Source of the DNA: Salinithrix halophila | GTDB lineage: Bacteria; Bacillota; Bacilli; Thermoactinomycetales; DSM-45169 | DNA length: 64,000 bases | Assembly (NCBI RefSeq): GCF_042650125.1 | Contig: NZ_JBHSAP010000003.1 | Span: 49,212 to 113,211, forward strand | Direction: 5' to 3' | Program-made: the position numbers and the translations under genes | Notes under the pieces: generated by a model | Told to the model about the DNA's origin: nothing | Databases searched by the model: none | Seen by the model: only the letters and a program-made list of their open reading frames with translations | Part shown: piece by piece, positions 51,680-61,756 of the stretch | Position numbering within the stretch: the stretch's first letter is position 1 | How the letters are laid out: each line of letters begins with the position of its first letter

Positions 51680-53506
51680 TTACTCCACAGTCACGCTCTT
51701 GGCCAGGTTGCGCGGTTTGTCGACGTTGTGGCCGCGTGCGACGGAGGCATAGTAGGCCAGAAGCTGAAGAGGGATAACGGCGAGGGGCGGAGTCAGGAGG
51801 GGCAGGGTTTTCGGGATCGTAATTACTTCATCCACGGATTTGCCCAACTCCTGATCGCCTTCCAGACCCAAGCCCAGAATGTGTGCACCCCGGGCCTTCA
51901 CTTCGATGATGTTGGAAACCATCTTGTCGAAGACAGGCTGTTGGGTTGCAAGGGCGATCACCGGAATCCCTTCCTCGATCAGGGCCAGTGTGCCGTGTTT
52001 CAGTTCCCCAGCGGCATAGGCGTCGGAATGGATATAGGAGATCTCCTTCAGCTTCAGAGAGCCTTCCAGCACCACGGCATGGTCAAGACCCCGACCGATA
52101 AAGAACAGGTCTTCATGCTTGGCAATGCTTTCCGCAAATCGCCGAATGGGTTCAGGATTCTCCAGCTGCTCTTCCGCCTGTCCTGGGAGTTCGAGGAGCG
52201 CTCGGGTGGCTTCGGCCAGTTGGCTTTCAGTGCTAGTCCCAACAACACGGGCCAGGTAAAGGCCAAACAGATAAATGGCAATTAATTGGGATGTATACGC
52301 CTTGGTAGAAGCGACAGCGATTTCCGGGCCGGCCCAAGTCATCAGGACTTCGTCAGCTTCTCGGGCAACGGAGCTACCCACCACATTGGTGATGCCTAGC
52401 ACTTTGGCTCCCGCCTTCTTCGCTTCCCGCATGGCAGCCAAAGTATCGGCGGTTTCCCCCGACTGGCTGACGACGATGACCAAGGTAGAAGGTGTAATGA
52501 TCGGATCCCGGTACCGATACTCCGAAGCTACATCCACTTCCACCGGGATGCGGGTTAGCTTCTCCACGACAGATTTGCCGATTAAACCGGCGTGGTAGGC
52601 GGTACCGCAAGCGACGAAATGGATCTTGTCAAAACGCTTCAGGTCCTCTTTCGTAAAGGAGAGATCCTGGGAAAGATCCACGATTCCATCCTTGATCCGT
52701 CCTGCGAGGGTATCCCGAATCGCTTTGGGTTGTTCATAAATCTCTTTGAGCATGAAGTGGTCATAGCCGCCTTTTTCGGCTGTGACAGCATCCCAGGTGA
52801 CGTGCAGGACTTCTTTTTCCACCGGTTTCCCCTCAATGGAGGATAGCTTCACATCATCTCGTGTGATGACAGCCATCTCCCCATCTTCCAACACATAGAC
52901 ATCCCGGGTGTGTTCCAGGATAGCGGGAATATCTGAGGCGATGAAGTTCTCCCCGTTTCCGAGGCCCACGATTAGTGGGCTGGCGAGGCGGACCGCCACC
53001 AGTTTATCCGGTTCTTTGATGCTGGTGATCGCCAGCGCATAGGCGCCCTCCATCCGCTCGACTGCTTTCCGGACGGTGGAGACGAGATCTCCGTCATCAA
53101 GATCCTTCAACAAATGGGCGATCACTTCTGTATCTGTCTCTGAGGTGAAGAGGTAGCCCTTGGATTGCAGCTCTTCTTTGAGTTCGATGTAGTTTTCGAT
53201 AATCCCGTTATGGACTACAGCAAACTGGAAGTCTTCGTCCACATGAGGATGGGAATTCTCATCGGAGGGCTTCCCGTGAGTAGCCCAACGGGTATGTCCG
53301 ATCCCAATTTGCCCCGGCAGAGGGTGGTTGGATAGGTTCCCCTCGAGAGCCAAGAGGGGTCCCTTGGTCTTCTCCACGTCCAGCCGACCGTCTTGGTTTA
53401 CAGCGATGCCTGCTGAGTCATACCCGCGGTATTCCAGTTTGCGTAAGCCTTCCACCAAAATGTCCTGGGCGTTCTTCGCCCCGATGTAACCGACAATTCC
53501 ACACAT
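51680..53506 (-). CDS. glmS: glutamine-fructose-6-phosphate aminotransferase
   Basis: The 608-residue protein has an N-terminal Ntn glutaminase domain with catalytic Cys at position 2 (MCGIVGYIG). It has two SIS sugar-isomerase domains with SQSGETADTLAA and the C-terminal LAKSVTVE. It makes glucosamine-6-phosphate, the first step to UDP-GlcNAc. ATG 53506 gives the mature N-terminus. The leader contains the glmS ribozyme. Confidence 0.97.
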   Translation of the reverse strand: MCGIVGYIGAKNAQDILVEGLRKLEYRGYDSAGIAVNQDGRLDVEKTKGPLLALEGNLSNHPLPGQIGIGHTRWATHGKPSDENSHPHVDEDFQFAVVHNGIIENYIELKEELQSKGYLFTSETDTEVIAHLLKDLDDGDLVSTVRKAVERMEGAYALAITSIKEPDKLVAVRLASPLIVGLGNGENFIASDIPAILEHTRDVYVLEDGEMAVITRDDVKLSSIEGKPVEKEVLHVTWDAVTAEKGGYDHFMLKEIYEQPKAIRDTLAGRIKDGIVDLSQDLSFTKEDLKRFDKIHFVACGTAYHAGLIGKSVVEKLTRIPVEVDVASEYRYRDPIITPSTLVIVVSQSGETADTLAAMREAKKAGAKVLGITNVVGSSVAREADEVLMTWAGPEIAVASTKAYTSQLIAIYLFGLYLARVVGTSTESQLAEATRALLELPGQAEEQLENPEPIRRFAESIAKHEDLFFIGRGLDHAVVLEGSLKLKEISYIHSDAYAAGELKHGTLALIEEGIPVIALATQQPVFDKMVSNIIEVKARGAHILGLGLEGDQELGKSVDEVITIPKTLPLLTPPLAVIPLQLLAYYASVARGHNVDKPRNLAKSVTVE

Positions 53507-53659
53507 TGGTTTCACCAAACCCCCTAATGGTTGGGAGAAAGCACCGCTCTCAGGGGTCGTTCTCTGACAGCGGCGCCCCCCGTGCTTGTTTTTTGTCTCT
53601 GGGTTCTGCCGCATGATTTTCCGGCATTCTTGTCGTCAAATCTATCCGTTTTCTGATTC

Positions 53660-53850
53660 TATTAATCTATGCTTCCATCCGCATGATCGTGCGTGCATCG
53701 TGCCGGCGCCTTTGTCGGACGAGTCGCCCCACCCTTTTGTACGCCGGCCCCTCGGCTTCGATGCCAAGCCGGGAGGTATCCGCCGAATGATCGATTCTCC
53801 TCCACCTCGTCAACTGCAGCTTCCTCCACCGCAGCCCTGGCGCTTTACAA
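53660..53850 (-). ncRNA. glmS ribozyme/riboswitch
   Basis: On the minus strand the leader reads AAAGCGCCAGGGCTGCGG, then GAAGCTGCAGTTGACGAGGTGG and TTCGGCGGATACCTCCCGG, the core of the glmS self-cleaving RNA. Cleavage should fall just before the G of GCGCC (between 53844 and 53843). Glucosamine-6-phosphate triggers cleavage and lowers glmS expression. Outer borders are approximate. Confidence 0.95.
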
Positions 53851-53960
53851 CAAGAAATTTCCAGATGTTATCCTTGGTTTATCCCCCTCACCTCCCTAAC
53901 AGACATAATACCATGCTATGCAAATCCAGTTTGTTTGTAAAGTAAAGAAAATTTAAAGGA

Positions 53961-53988
53961 AAAGGGCCGGGAACCTTCCCCGGCCACT
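53961..53988 (-). terminator. terminator between glmM and the glmS leader
   Basis: GGCCGGGG / CCCGGCC forms a strong hairpin followed on the minus strand by CTTTTCCTTT. Confidence 0.8.
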
Positions 53989-54027
53989 TCACCCTACCAT
54001 CTCGACATGGGGGATGGTGGCTCTTGG

Positions 54028-55383
54028 TCAGGCCAGTTCGGCACGGATCACCTCGGCAATCCCGTTTACGTATTCATCCAGCGATTGGGCGTCCGGCCCC
54101 TCGGCCATGACCCGGATCAAGGGTTCTGTACCAGATGGACGGACAAGGACACGACCGTCATTACCAAGAGCCGCTTCCACTTCATCGATCTTGGTCAAAA
54201 TAGCCTTGTTCTCCGCCCAGCCGTCCTTCTTTTTCACCCGAACATTGACAAGGGTTTGAGGATATTTTTTCATCTTTTGCGCCAGGGGATTTAAAGTCGT
54301 GCCCTTTTCCTTGACGACACGGCAAAGTTGGAGGGCGGTCAGCATCCCGTCACCGGTGGTGTTGTGATCAAGAAAGATGATATGGCCCGACTGCTCGCCA
54401 CCCAGGTTATAGCCGCCTTCTCTCATCACTTCCATCACATAGCGGTCTCCGACCTTGGTCTTTTCGGTCCGGATCCCCTCGGATTCCATCGCCTTGAAAA
54501 ACCCAATATTGCTCATGACCGTGGTGACGATGGTGTCCCCTTTTAGCTCACCTAACTCCTTCATGAAGCTACCACAAATACAAAGGATCTGATCTCCATC
54601 CACCAATTGCCCCCGTTCGTCGACGGCGATCAACCGGTCAGCGTCACCGTCAAAAGCGAGGCCGAGATGAGCCTGACGCTGAACCACTTCCTGTTGCAGC
54701 CGACCGGGGTGGGTGGAGCCGGAATCGACATTGATATTTACTCCATCGGGATCAGCGTGAAGGGCCGTGACATCCGCGCCCAAATCCCGCAGGAGAATTG
54801 GCGCTAGTTTGGAAGCAGCCCCGTTTGCACAATCGACAACGATGTCCATTCCGCACAGGTCGGTCTGGATGGTGGAGCGCAGATGAGCCAGATACTCCTG
54901 GTATGCCTTAAAGCGATCTTCCACCCGACCGATCCCATCCCCAACGGGCCTTGGCATCGATTTCCCCGATCCGTCGAGGTGGGATTCAATCTCTTCTTCC
55001 AGTTCATCGGATAATTTGAAACCATCAGCGCCGAAAAACTTAATCCCGTTATCCTCAAAAGGATTATGGGAAGCGGAAATCATTACGCCGGCCTCTACAG
55101 AGAGACTCCGGGTAAGAAAGGCAACACCCGGGGTGGTGATAACACCGAGTCGCCACACATCCACCCCAATGGATAACATGCCGGCGATCAAAGCAGCCTC
55201 CAGCATTTCCCCGGAGAGGCGGGTATCCCGTCCAACGATGATCCGAGGCTTTCTTCCTCTCTCCCCATCAGTCTGTTTCGTCAAAACATATGCGCCGGTG
55301 CGTCCTAATTGGTAGGCCAACTCAGGGGTGAGCTCTTGGTTGGCGACTCCCCGAACACCGTCGGTTCCAAAATATTTACCCAT
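54028..55383 (-). CDS. glmM: phosphoglucosamine mutase
   Basis: The 451-residue alpha-D-phosphohexomutase has the active-site phosphoserine loop ISASHNPFEDNGIKFF near residue 100, metal-binding AFDGDADRL near 240, and the C-terminal phosphate-binding VRPSGTEPLIRVM. It converts glucosamine-6-phosphate to glucosamine-1-phosphate. It follows cdaR, so c-di-AMP and cell-wall precursor genes share one unit; in Firmicutes GlmM also binds CdaA. Confidence 0.97.
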   Translation of the reverse strand: MGKYFGTDGVRGVANQELTPELAYQLGRTGAYVLTKQTDGERGRKPRIIVGRDTRLSGEMLEAALIAGMLSIGVDVWRLGVITTPGVAFLTRSLSVEAGVMISASHNPFEDNGIKFFGADGFKLSDELEEEIESHLDGSGKSMPRPVGDGIGRVEDRFKAYQEYLAHLRSTIQTDLCGMDIVVDCANGAASKLAPILLRDLGADVTALHADPDGVNINVDSGSTHPGRLQQEVVQRQAHLGLAFDGDADRLIAVDERGQLVDGDQILCICGSFMKELGELKGDTIVTTVMSNIGFFKAMESEGIRTEKTKVGDRYVMEVMREGGYNLGGEQSGHIIFLDHNTTGDGMLTALQLCRVVKEKGTTLNPLAQKMKKYPQTLVNVRVKKKDGWAENKAILTKIDEVEAALGNDGRVLVRPSGTEPLIRVMAEGPDAQSLDEYVNGIAEVIRAELA

Positions 55384-55411
55384 GATTCTCCTCCTTCAGC
55401 CCGTTTGCTGT

Positions 55412-56611
55412 TTATCTCCTGATGCTGACCGTCACGGAGGGTTCTTCTCCCTCCAGGCGGATATAGTTGGGCAAGTTGAGCCGTACCGGCACCCGGTGCT
55501 CCCCATTAGACAGGTTGGAGACATCGATGTAGGCTTCTACACCCGACTTCTTTATTTTCTTTAAAAGAGAAGGAGCCCCATGTAAGGGAAAGTCCAGTTT
55601 GGTTTCACCCATGATGGAAGCCCGGCTTCCATCATCCTTCCCTTTAATCTTGACGGGCACGTCCTTCATCGTTTTCGTCGCACTTTTTACAATGTCGACT
55701 TTGATTTCCGCCTTATCGGGCTCCACCTTCACTGCCCCCTCTGTCAGCGGAATGGGAAGCTCGAAGGTACGATCGTTTTTCGCTTTTGATAAGTCCAGCT
55801 TGGGACCGGGATAATATTCCAGAGCTTCCACATCATTTTTCGATCCATAAACGGTCACCTGATCAGTATTAACCGTCAAATTCTCTATGGCATAGCCCTT
55901 GGGCGGATATTTGCCGATATCTACTTTCAGCGGAACGATGGCATTGGGACTGGCCACCGGAAGGGTGACATCCACCAGTTCCGGATTGACCTCTACACCG
56001 CTCAAGAGTCCATTTTCTCCGTATATCTGTAACGAGGCCGATCGGGATATCGTTTCCTTTGCCCCCTCCGCGTTGACGGTCGCCTTGACCGCCTTCACCT
56101 GATCTAAAACAGATTCTGGGCCTCGAACCAATACTCGGGCCGGTTTTACTACCGGCTCACCCATTTTGAATTGATCGTCCGGTTTGCCGATCACGTTCAC
56201 CTGAACGGCCATTTCTTTTTGCTGTTTTTTCTCCATCACGACGTCAACGCTGCTGGGTCTCACATCCACATCGACACCCCGGGGCAATCCCTCCACCTTG
56301 ACGGGGACGTTGGGATGCCTTCCGGCTTTAAGCTCCCGCAAATCGACAAAAGCCTTGTATCTGCCGGGCGTAACCATATTGAGAGAAAACGCGTCCCCAC
56401 GCAAAACAAAGTTCACGGAATCAGGGACCTGAACGACCTCGAAGCGATCCTCGTCATAAAGGGCTTCCAACGTAACGTTGTTGATCATTCGGGTATCGTC
56501 CCGATCTTGGGGGAAATGGAGAGATGTATCATTGACCGACATCCATAGCATGATAGCTAACGCCAGTGCCACGAGCTTGATGACGGTATTGTTCTGAAGC
56601 CATTTATCCAT
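55412..56611 (-). CDS. cdaR: CdaA regulator CdaR (YbbR domains)
   Basis: The 399-residue protein has one N-terminal membrane anchor and four YbbR repeats outside the cell, such as VNFVLRGDAF and VLVRGPESVLDQVKAVKATV. It controls CdaA activity. Its ATG overlaps the end of cdaA by eight bases. Confidence 0.93.
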   Translation of the reverse strand: MDKWLQNNTVIKLVALALAIMLWMSVNDTSLHFPQDRDDTRMINNVTLEALYDEDRFEVVQVPDSVNFVLRGDAFSLNMVTPGRYKAFVDLRELKAGRHPNVPVKVEGLPRGVDVDVRPSSVDVVMEKKQQKEMAVQVNVIGKPDDQFKMGEPVVKPARVLVRGPESVLDQVKAVKATVNAEGAKETISRSASLQIYGENGLLSGVEVNPELVDVTLPVASPNAIVPLKVDIGKYPPKGYAIENLTVNTDQVTVYGSKNDVEALEYYPGPKLDLSKAKNDRTFELPIPLTEGAVKVEPDKAEIKVDIVKSATKTMKDVPVKIKGKDDGSRASIMGETKLDFPLHGAPSLLKKIKKSGVEAYIDVSNLSNGEHRVPVRLNLPNYIRLEGEEPSVTVSIRR

Positions 56612-57416
56612 CCTTCTCCCCCCTCCGGTTCCAGAAAGACGGATTTTTATCAGGGGGCTTCAGCTCTTCATACAACCGGGATATCAGATTTTCCTCCGAT
56701 AGACCCCGCTCCAGTTGTCCTTGGATGGCGAGAGAAATATGGCCGGTTTCTTCCGACACGATAATGGAGAGAGCATCAGAGACCTCGCTCATCCCCATAC
56801 CTGCTCGATGGCGGGTTCCCAGCTCTTTACTGATAAAGGGATTCTCAGACAAAGGCAAATAACACCCGGCCGCCATAATCTCCGCATTGCGGATGATGAC
56901 AGCACCATCGTGAAGCGGGGTGTTGGGCAGAAAAATATTAATCATCAATTCGGAGCCTAATTTGGCATTCAGCTGGATTCCCGTTTCGATATAGTCGGAC
57001 AAACCCGTCCGGCGCTCCACGACAATAAGTGCCCCGATCCGACGTTTGGAAAGATGAGAAACAGCCTTAACGATGTCACTAACGGCCTTGGTGACCACCT
57101 GCTCCTCCAACTGCGTACTACGGCTGAAGAGACGACCTCGCCCTAATTGCTCCAGGGCGCGTCTTAGCTCTGGTTGAAAAATGATGATAATGGTAATAAC
57201 TCCGACGGAAAACAGATTTTCCATCAACCATTGTAGCGTGGATAGTTGAAAAAAACTGGATACCATCCATGCTACAATCACGACCGAGATCCCCTTTAAC
57301 AGTTGAACCGCTCGTGTTCCCCGCAAGAGCATCAGCAATTTATAGATGACATACGTCACAATCAGGATATCGACGATGTCATTCACATATTGGGTCAATC
57401 CGTCCAATACTTGCAT
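56604..57416 (-). CDS. cdaA: diadenylate cyclase CdaA
   Basis: The 270-residue protein has three N-terminal helices (about 13-85) and a DisA_N catalytic domain with the DGAVIIR and GTRHRAGMG motifs. It makes c-di-AMP from two ATP. ATG 57416 follows GGAGGGGG; longer versions of the frame upstream do not look like coding sequence. Confidence 0.95.
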   Translation of the reverse strand: MQVLDGLTQYVNDIVDILIVTYVIYKLLMLLRGTRAVQLLKGISVVIVAWMVSSFFQLSTLQWLMENLFSVGVITIIIIFQPELRRALEQLGRGRLFSRSTQLEEQVVTKAVSDIVKAVSHLSKRRIGALIVVERRTGLSDYIETGIQLNAKLGSELMINIFLPNTPLHDGAVIIRNAEIMAAGCYLPLSENPFISKELGTRHRAGMGMSEVSDALSIIVSEETGHISLAIQGQLERGLSEENLISRLYEELKPPDKNPSFWNRRGEKDG

Positions 57417-57822
57417 GGGCCCCCTCCACAGTCCATTCCTTCCATCACCATATAGCCTACCCGTTTCACCGAATTCCTCCCTCTCCACACCATTATGCGA
57501 TAAGCGCAGACAAAAAGAAATGCCCCCGGTCGAAAAACCGGTGGCTGGAGAAAATCGGAGAAAAAAGACTGGAAAAAGACTGCTGGCAAAGCCCGTCCGT
57601 ACCATAAAAGATGGCCTGGTTTTCGGCGGAGCACCTGTTAGCACCAACAACCCAGCGGATTTCTGAGGCTCCACCCGTTTTAAGGCCATACACGTTCCCT
57701 TTGGCCACTGGTTAGAGCCGGAGGGTACGGAGCGGACAGACGGCGGAACATCCGGCGCGGAGTCGAAAATCCCGCTCCACGCCCCGTTTTGGGGTTTGGC
57801 ATGAACCTTGGAAAGGGGGTTC
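57417..57822. other. gap between sigW and cdaA with no rsiW
   Basis: About 400 GC-rich bases sit where Bacillus has the anti-sigma gene rsiW. No frame here shows the HxxxCxxC zinc motif or a membrane helix of RsiW. A hairpin (CCACCGG / CCGGGGG) with following T-run near 57510-57545 may end the sigW transcript. Confidence 0.55.
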
Positions 57823-58389
57823 TTACAAACAAGAGGCCAGTTGGCTGCGAAGGGCTTTCCTCCCTCGATGAACACGAATTTTCACCGTAGTCACCGGCAG
57901 ATGAAGGATCTCACCGATATCAGCAAGCGGAAGCTGCTGCATATAACGAAGAATCATAACGGAGCGATATCGCGAAGGCAGCCCTTCTAGAGCAAGGATG
58001 ATCTCCCGCTCCGTCTCCCGGCGGATCAAACTTTCTTCCGGTGTAAGGCCTTTCCCTGGCAAATGGTGATACCAATCCTTGGAATCCCCCCCGGTGGGGG
58101 CATCCAGATAAAAGTCCGCTTTCTTCTTTCGGAGTCGGTCTATACAGAGATTGACTGTGATCCGATACAGCCAGCTGGAAAAACGGCGATCAGCATGATA
58201 TCTGGCCAGATGGGTATAGCTTCTCAGGATAACCTCCTGAGTGACATCTTCGGCTTCCTGCGCGTGATTCAGTTTTCGGTACGCCAAAGCGTAGACCTGT
58301 TTTCGATAAAGTTGAATCAATTCGACAAAGGCATCGCAATCACCGGTTTGGGCTTGTTTAATCAGTATTTTTTCTCTCTGTTCGGTCAA
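57823..58389 (-). CDS. sigW: ECF sigma factor SigW
   Basis: The 188-residue ECF sigma factor has region 2 (EAEDVTQEVILRSYTHLARY) and region 4 (PLADIGEILHLPVTTVKIRVHRG) similar to Bacillus SigW. It directs envelope-stress genes such as yuaF-floT. TTG 58389 has GAGGCGAGGG nine bases upstream. It heads the cdaA-cdaR-glmM region as in Bacillus, but without an adjacent rsiW. Confidence 0.87.
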   Translation of the reverse strand: MTEQREKILIKQAQTGDCDAFVELIQLYRKQVYALAYRKLNHAQEAEDVTQEVILRSYTHLARYHADRRFSSWLYRITVNLCIDRLRKKKADFYLDAPTGGDSKDWYHHLPGKGLTPEESLIRRETEREIILALEGLPSRYRSVMILRYMQQLPLADIGEILHLPVTTVKIRVHRGRKALRSQLASCL

Positions 58390-58676
58390 AATGTTCAACC
58401 CTCGCCTCAATATTCCTGGGAAAAAAGCCCCAGCACTTGTAAAGATCGCCTAGGCGCTTCATTCCGGAAAACAGAAAGACTTCCCATGAAATTCTCCTGT
58501 TATGTCCGATGATATCCCGTATTTTTCCTAGAAATTCATTTCGTTTCTCTCCATTTTATCCGATGTTTCGTCCATTTTCTACAAATTCTCCTCAAGTTTG
58601 ACTTCCCTCCAATAAAAATAGGCCATAAAGACTAGAAACGAAATCCATTCACATACGTATCTGGCAACGCCCACGC

Positions 58677-58718
58677 AAAAAGAGCTTCCATCCCTAGGGA
58701 TCGGAAGCTCTTTTTTTA
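58677..58718. terminator. terminator downstream of ppc
   Basis: AAAAAGAGCTTCC / GGAAGCTCTTTTTTT hairpin with long A- and T-runs, just beyond the ppc stop. Confidence 0.85.
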
Positions 58719-58730
58719 CAACAGATTTCA

Positions 58731-61505
58731 TCAACCGGTGTTGCGAAGGCCAGCGGCAATTCCATTAATGGTCAGAAGCACCTGCTCCAGTTCATCCTGT
58801 CTCTCCTTACTCTCCTCATCCGAGCGGAGAAGGCCAAGCAGATACACCTGAATGAAACTGAGCGGGTCCACATAGGGGTTTCGCAACCGGATAGACTCCT
58901 GAATCACCGGAAGATGATCCAGGATCTCCGTCTGGCCGGTGATGGCGAGCACCACTTCTTGCGCCTTCCTGTATTCCTCTTCCACTTGGCGGTATACAAG
59001 GTTTCTCACTTCAGGATCGCGGGCCAGATAGGAGTATTCTCGGGCGATTCCCAAATCCGCTTTCGCCAGGGCCATCTGTAAGTTATCCACCAATGAACGG
59101 AAAAACGTCCAAGAGCGGTACATCTCTCTTAACCGCTCCAATCCACCTGTTCCCTCGGCATACTCAGCCAGCCCCGTCCCCGCCGCATACCAGGCAGGAA
59201 GGAGATTCCGGCTTTGGGTCCAAGAAAATACCCAGGGAATTGCCCGCAGATTCTCGAAAGCACGGCTATTCTTCCGCCGTGAAGGCCTGGAACCGATCTT
59301 TAACTTTCCGATCTCAGGCAGGGGAGTCGCCTCATTAAAATAGTCGAGGAACCGGGGATCTCCGAAGACCAACTCCTGGTACTTGTGCCGAGCAACCTCT
59401 GAGATGTCAGCCATCGTCTCCATCCAGGCTTCTCCCGGAGCGTCACCCCGTCCCTGAAGCCCATCCGCGTAGGAGGTGAGAAGAGCTGAAGTCGCCTGTT
59501 CCAAGCTGCGGTAAGCAATGGGTTTCAAGGCGTAGCGGGAAGAAAGTACCTCCCCTTGTTCCGTGATTTTCACGCCCCCTGCCAATGTTGCCGGGGGTTG
59601 GGCTTGGATACTTTGGTTGAGGGGGCCTCCGCCCCGTCCCAGGGCGCCTCCCCGGCCATGGAAAAAGCGAACCTCTAAGCCGTAACGCTTGGACAGGCTG
59701 TACAATTCCTCCTGGGCCCGGAAAAGTTCCCAGTTAGCGGTCAACATACCGCCGTCCTTATTGCTGTCCGAGTAGCCCAGCATGATCTCCTGATAAGGGC
59801 AGTCTTTCATTGTCGCCGGTACATACGCCGGATGGCGGTAATAAGCTTCCATGATTTCCTCGGCCCGGTGCAAATCGTCGATGGTCTCCAAAAGGGGAAC
59901 CACATGCAGGCTTGCGACGGGTTTCCCCTCCTCTTGCCGCCACAGGCCCACCTCCTTGGCGAAGAGGACTACTTCTAGCAGGTCGCTGGTGCCCTGGGTC
60001 ATACTGATCAGATAATTGCGGATGGCTTCATCTCCGAATTCCTTTTTGGCTCGGACAATGAGAGCGAACAGATCCAAACATTTCCGTGTGTCCTCGGAAA
60101 ACTCCATAAAGGAAGACGTAAGAGGGCGGGGATCCTGCAACAACTCCGTCAGCAAAGCCATCTTGTCCTCTTCGCTCAGGCTGGCATAGTCCTCCGCGAT
60201 ACCGAGCGTGGAAAGGATCTCACTCAGAGCACTTTCGTGCTCCCCGCTGTCTTGACGGATATCCAAGGTTAGCAGGTGAAAGCCGAACAATTCTACTTGC
60301 CGGATCAACAAGGCCAAATCCCCGTCAGCAATGGATTGTGCATGGTGAATACGCAACGATTCGTCGATCAGTCTCAGATCAGCTAAAAACTCTTCGACAT
60401 CCCGATAGCACCCCTTCTCCTTTTGCCCAAGGCGGGTATGCTTTAAGCGGGCGAGGATATAGGTGCACTTACGACGGTAGAGTTCGTGCTCATTGCGCCA
60501 CTCTCCCTGGCCGATATCACCGGGTTCCACTTCTTTCCTGTCCTTCTCCAGGGAGTCCAGCAGGGAGTCCGCCACACGGATCACACGGGTCGAATGGCTG
60601 AGCTTTTCGACCAGGTTGTGAAGGCTTGCTTCGTACTTGCTTATGACTAATTCCCGCTGCATCTCCAAGGTGCGCCAAGTAACTTCAGGCGTAACCCAAG
60701 GGTTGCCGTCCCGATCCCCGCCGATCCATGATCCAAACTTCAGATAACAAGGGACGTGCCACTCCCTGTCAGGATAATGCCGATTCAGGGAGTGTTCCAA
60801 CTCCCGATGCACCTGGGGAAGCACATCAAAAAGAGTCTCATCCAGATAATAGAGGCCATTACGAACCTCATCGATCACCGTCGGTTTGCGTTGGCGAAGC
60901 TCATCGCTCTGCCACAGCGTGACTACTTCCCCTTGTAATTCTTGCTGATAGTGATCCTTCTCTGATTCAGTCAACAGCGGGTCATCCAACCGGGCCATCA
61001 GATCGGAAATACGGTGGTGAATGTCCAGCACGGTCCGCCTCATCGCTTCCGTTGGATGGGCAGTCATCACCAATTCCAAGGAAAGCTTGTCCAGGATCCC
61101 TGCCACCTCTTGTGCTTCCATCCCGGATTCCTTCAACATCTGGACAGCACTTTCAATGGACCACCGTTGACCTCCACCATCCCTTCGGTATTCCCTATGG
61201 CGACGGATACGGTGGTTTTGTTCCGCGATGTTGACCAATTGGAAATAGATCGCAAAGGCACGTATCACGTCCCGTCGAGTCCCAGGGGAGAGACTTTGGA
61301 TCTCTTGCTTACACTGCTCTAACCGGTCGGAGTTATGGGAGATACGTAACTCCTTGGTCATTTCCCGAATGTGTTCCACCCGTTCAAGCAACTCCTGGCC
61401 TCCCTGCATCACCAGGACTTCACCCAGGATGTTTCCCAAAAAGCGTACATCTTTACGAAGAGGTTGTTCTTTTCCCTGTTCGATCGTGCTGATTTCTGTG
61501 CTCAT
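58731..61505 (-). CDS. ppc: phosphoenolpyruvate carboxylase
   Basis: The 924-residue protein has the two signatures VMTAHPTEAMRRTV (catalytic His near residue 150) and VMLGYSDSNKDGG (near 580). It also has the Gly-rich loop FHGRGGALGRGGGP and the C-terminal GIAAGLRNTG. It makes oxaloacetate from PEP and bicarbonate to refill the citric acid cycle. It is a single-gene unit. Confidence 0.97.
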   Translation of the reverse strand: MSTEISTIEQGKEQPLRKDVRFLGNILGEVLVMQGGQELLERVEHIREMTKELRISHNSDRLEQCKQEIQSLSPGTRRDVIRAFAIYFQLVNIAEQNHRIRRHREYRRDGGGQRWSIESAVQMLKESGMEAQEVAGILDKLSLELVMTAHPTEAMRRTVLDIHHRISDLMARLDDPLLTESEKDHYQQELQGEVVTLWQSDELRQRKPTVIDEVRNGLYYLDETLFDVLPQVHRELEHSLNRHYPDREWHVPCYLKFGSWIGGDRDGNPWVTPEVTWRTLEMQRELVISKYEASLHNLVEKLSHSTRVIRVADSLLDSLEKDRKEVEPGDIGQGEWRNEHELYRRKCTYILARLKHTRLGQKEKGCYRDVEEFLADLRLIDESLRIHHAQSIADGDLALLIRQVELFGFHLLTLDIRQDSGEHESALSEILSTLGIAEDYASLSEEDKMALLTELLQDPRPLTSSFMEFSEDTRKCLDLFALIVRAKKEFGDEAIRNYLISMTQGTSDLLEVVLFAKEVGLWRQEEGKPVASLHVVPLLETIDDLHRAEEIMEAYYRHPAYVPATMKDCPYQEIMLGYSDSNKDGGMLTANWELFRAQEELYSLSKRYGLEVRFFHGRGGALGRGGGPLNQSIQAQPPATLAGGVKITEQGEVLSSRYALKPIAYRSLEQATSALLTSYADGLQGRGDAPGEAWMETMADISEVARHKYQELVFGDPRFLDYFNEATPLPEIGKLKIGSRPSRRKNSRAFENLRAIPWVFSWTQSRNLLPAWYAAGTGLAEYAEGTGGLERLREMYRSWTFFRSLVDNLQMALAKADLGIAREYSYLARDPEVRNLVYRQVEEEYRKAQEVVLAITGQTEILDHLPVIQESIRLRNPYVDPLSFIQVYLLGLLRSDEESKERQDELEQVLLTINGIAAGLRNTG

Positions 61506-61716
61506 CAGCTATCCTTCACCTCACCATGGAAACTGTAATCGATGGAGTATTCGTTCATTTCAAGCGGACATAGCCCGGACAATCCCCGCCGCCAGGCAAA
61601 CCGCTGCTCCCCTTATTGTAACAGATTGAATCGGTGTATAACGAAATCCCGCCTATAATCATCAATTAAACCAATCGGTCTGCTTTAATTTTGGGCAAAT
61701 TGACGACTTGCCAATA

Positions 61717-61748
61717 AAAAAACCCTCTGCTCAAAGGCAGAAGGTTTC
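61717..61748 (-). terminator. terminator after the arginase gene
   Basis: AACCTTCTGC / GCAGAGGGTT hairpin followed on the minus strand by a T-run. Confidence 0.8.
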
Positions 61749-61756
61749 CCCATCCG

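Noticed and set aside
57493..57708. Short frame in the sigW-cdaA gap considered as rsiW
   Set aside because: It shows no HxxxCxxC motif, no membrane helix typical of RsiW, and no ribosome site.
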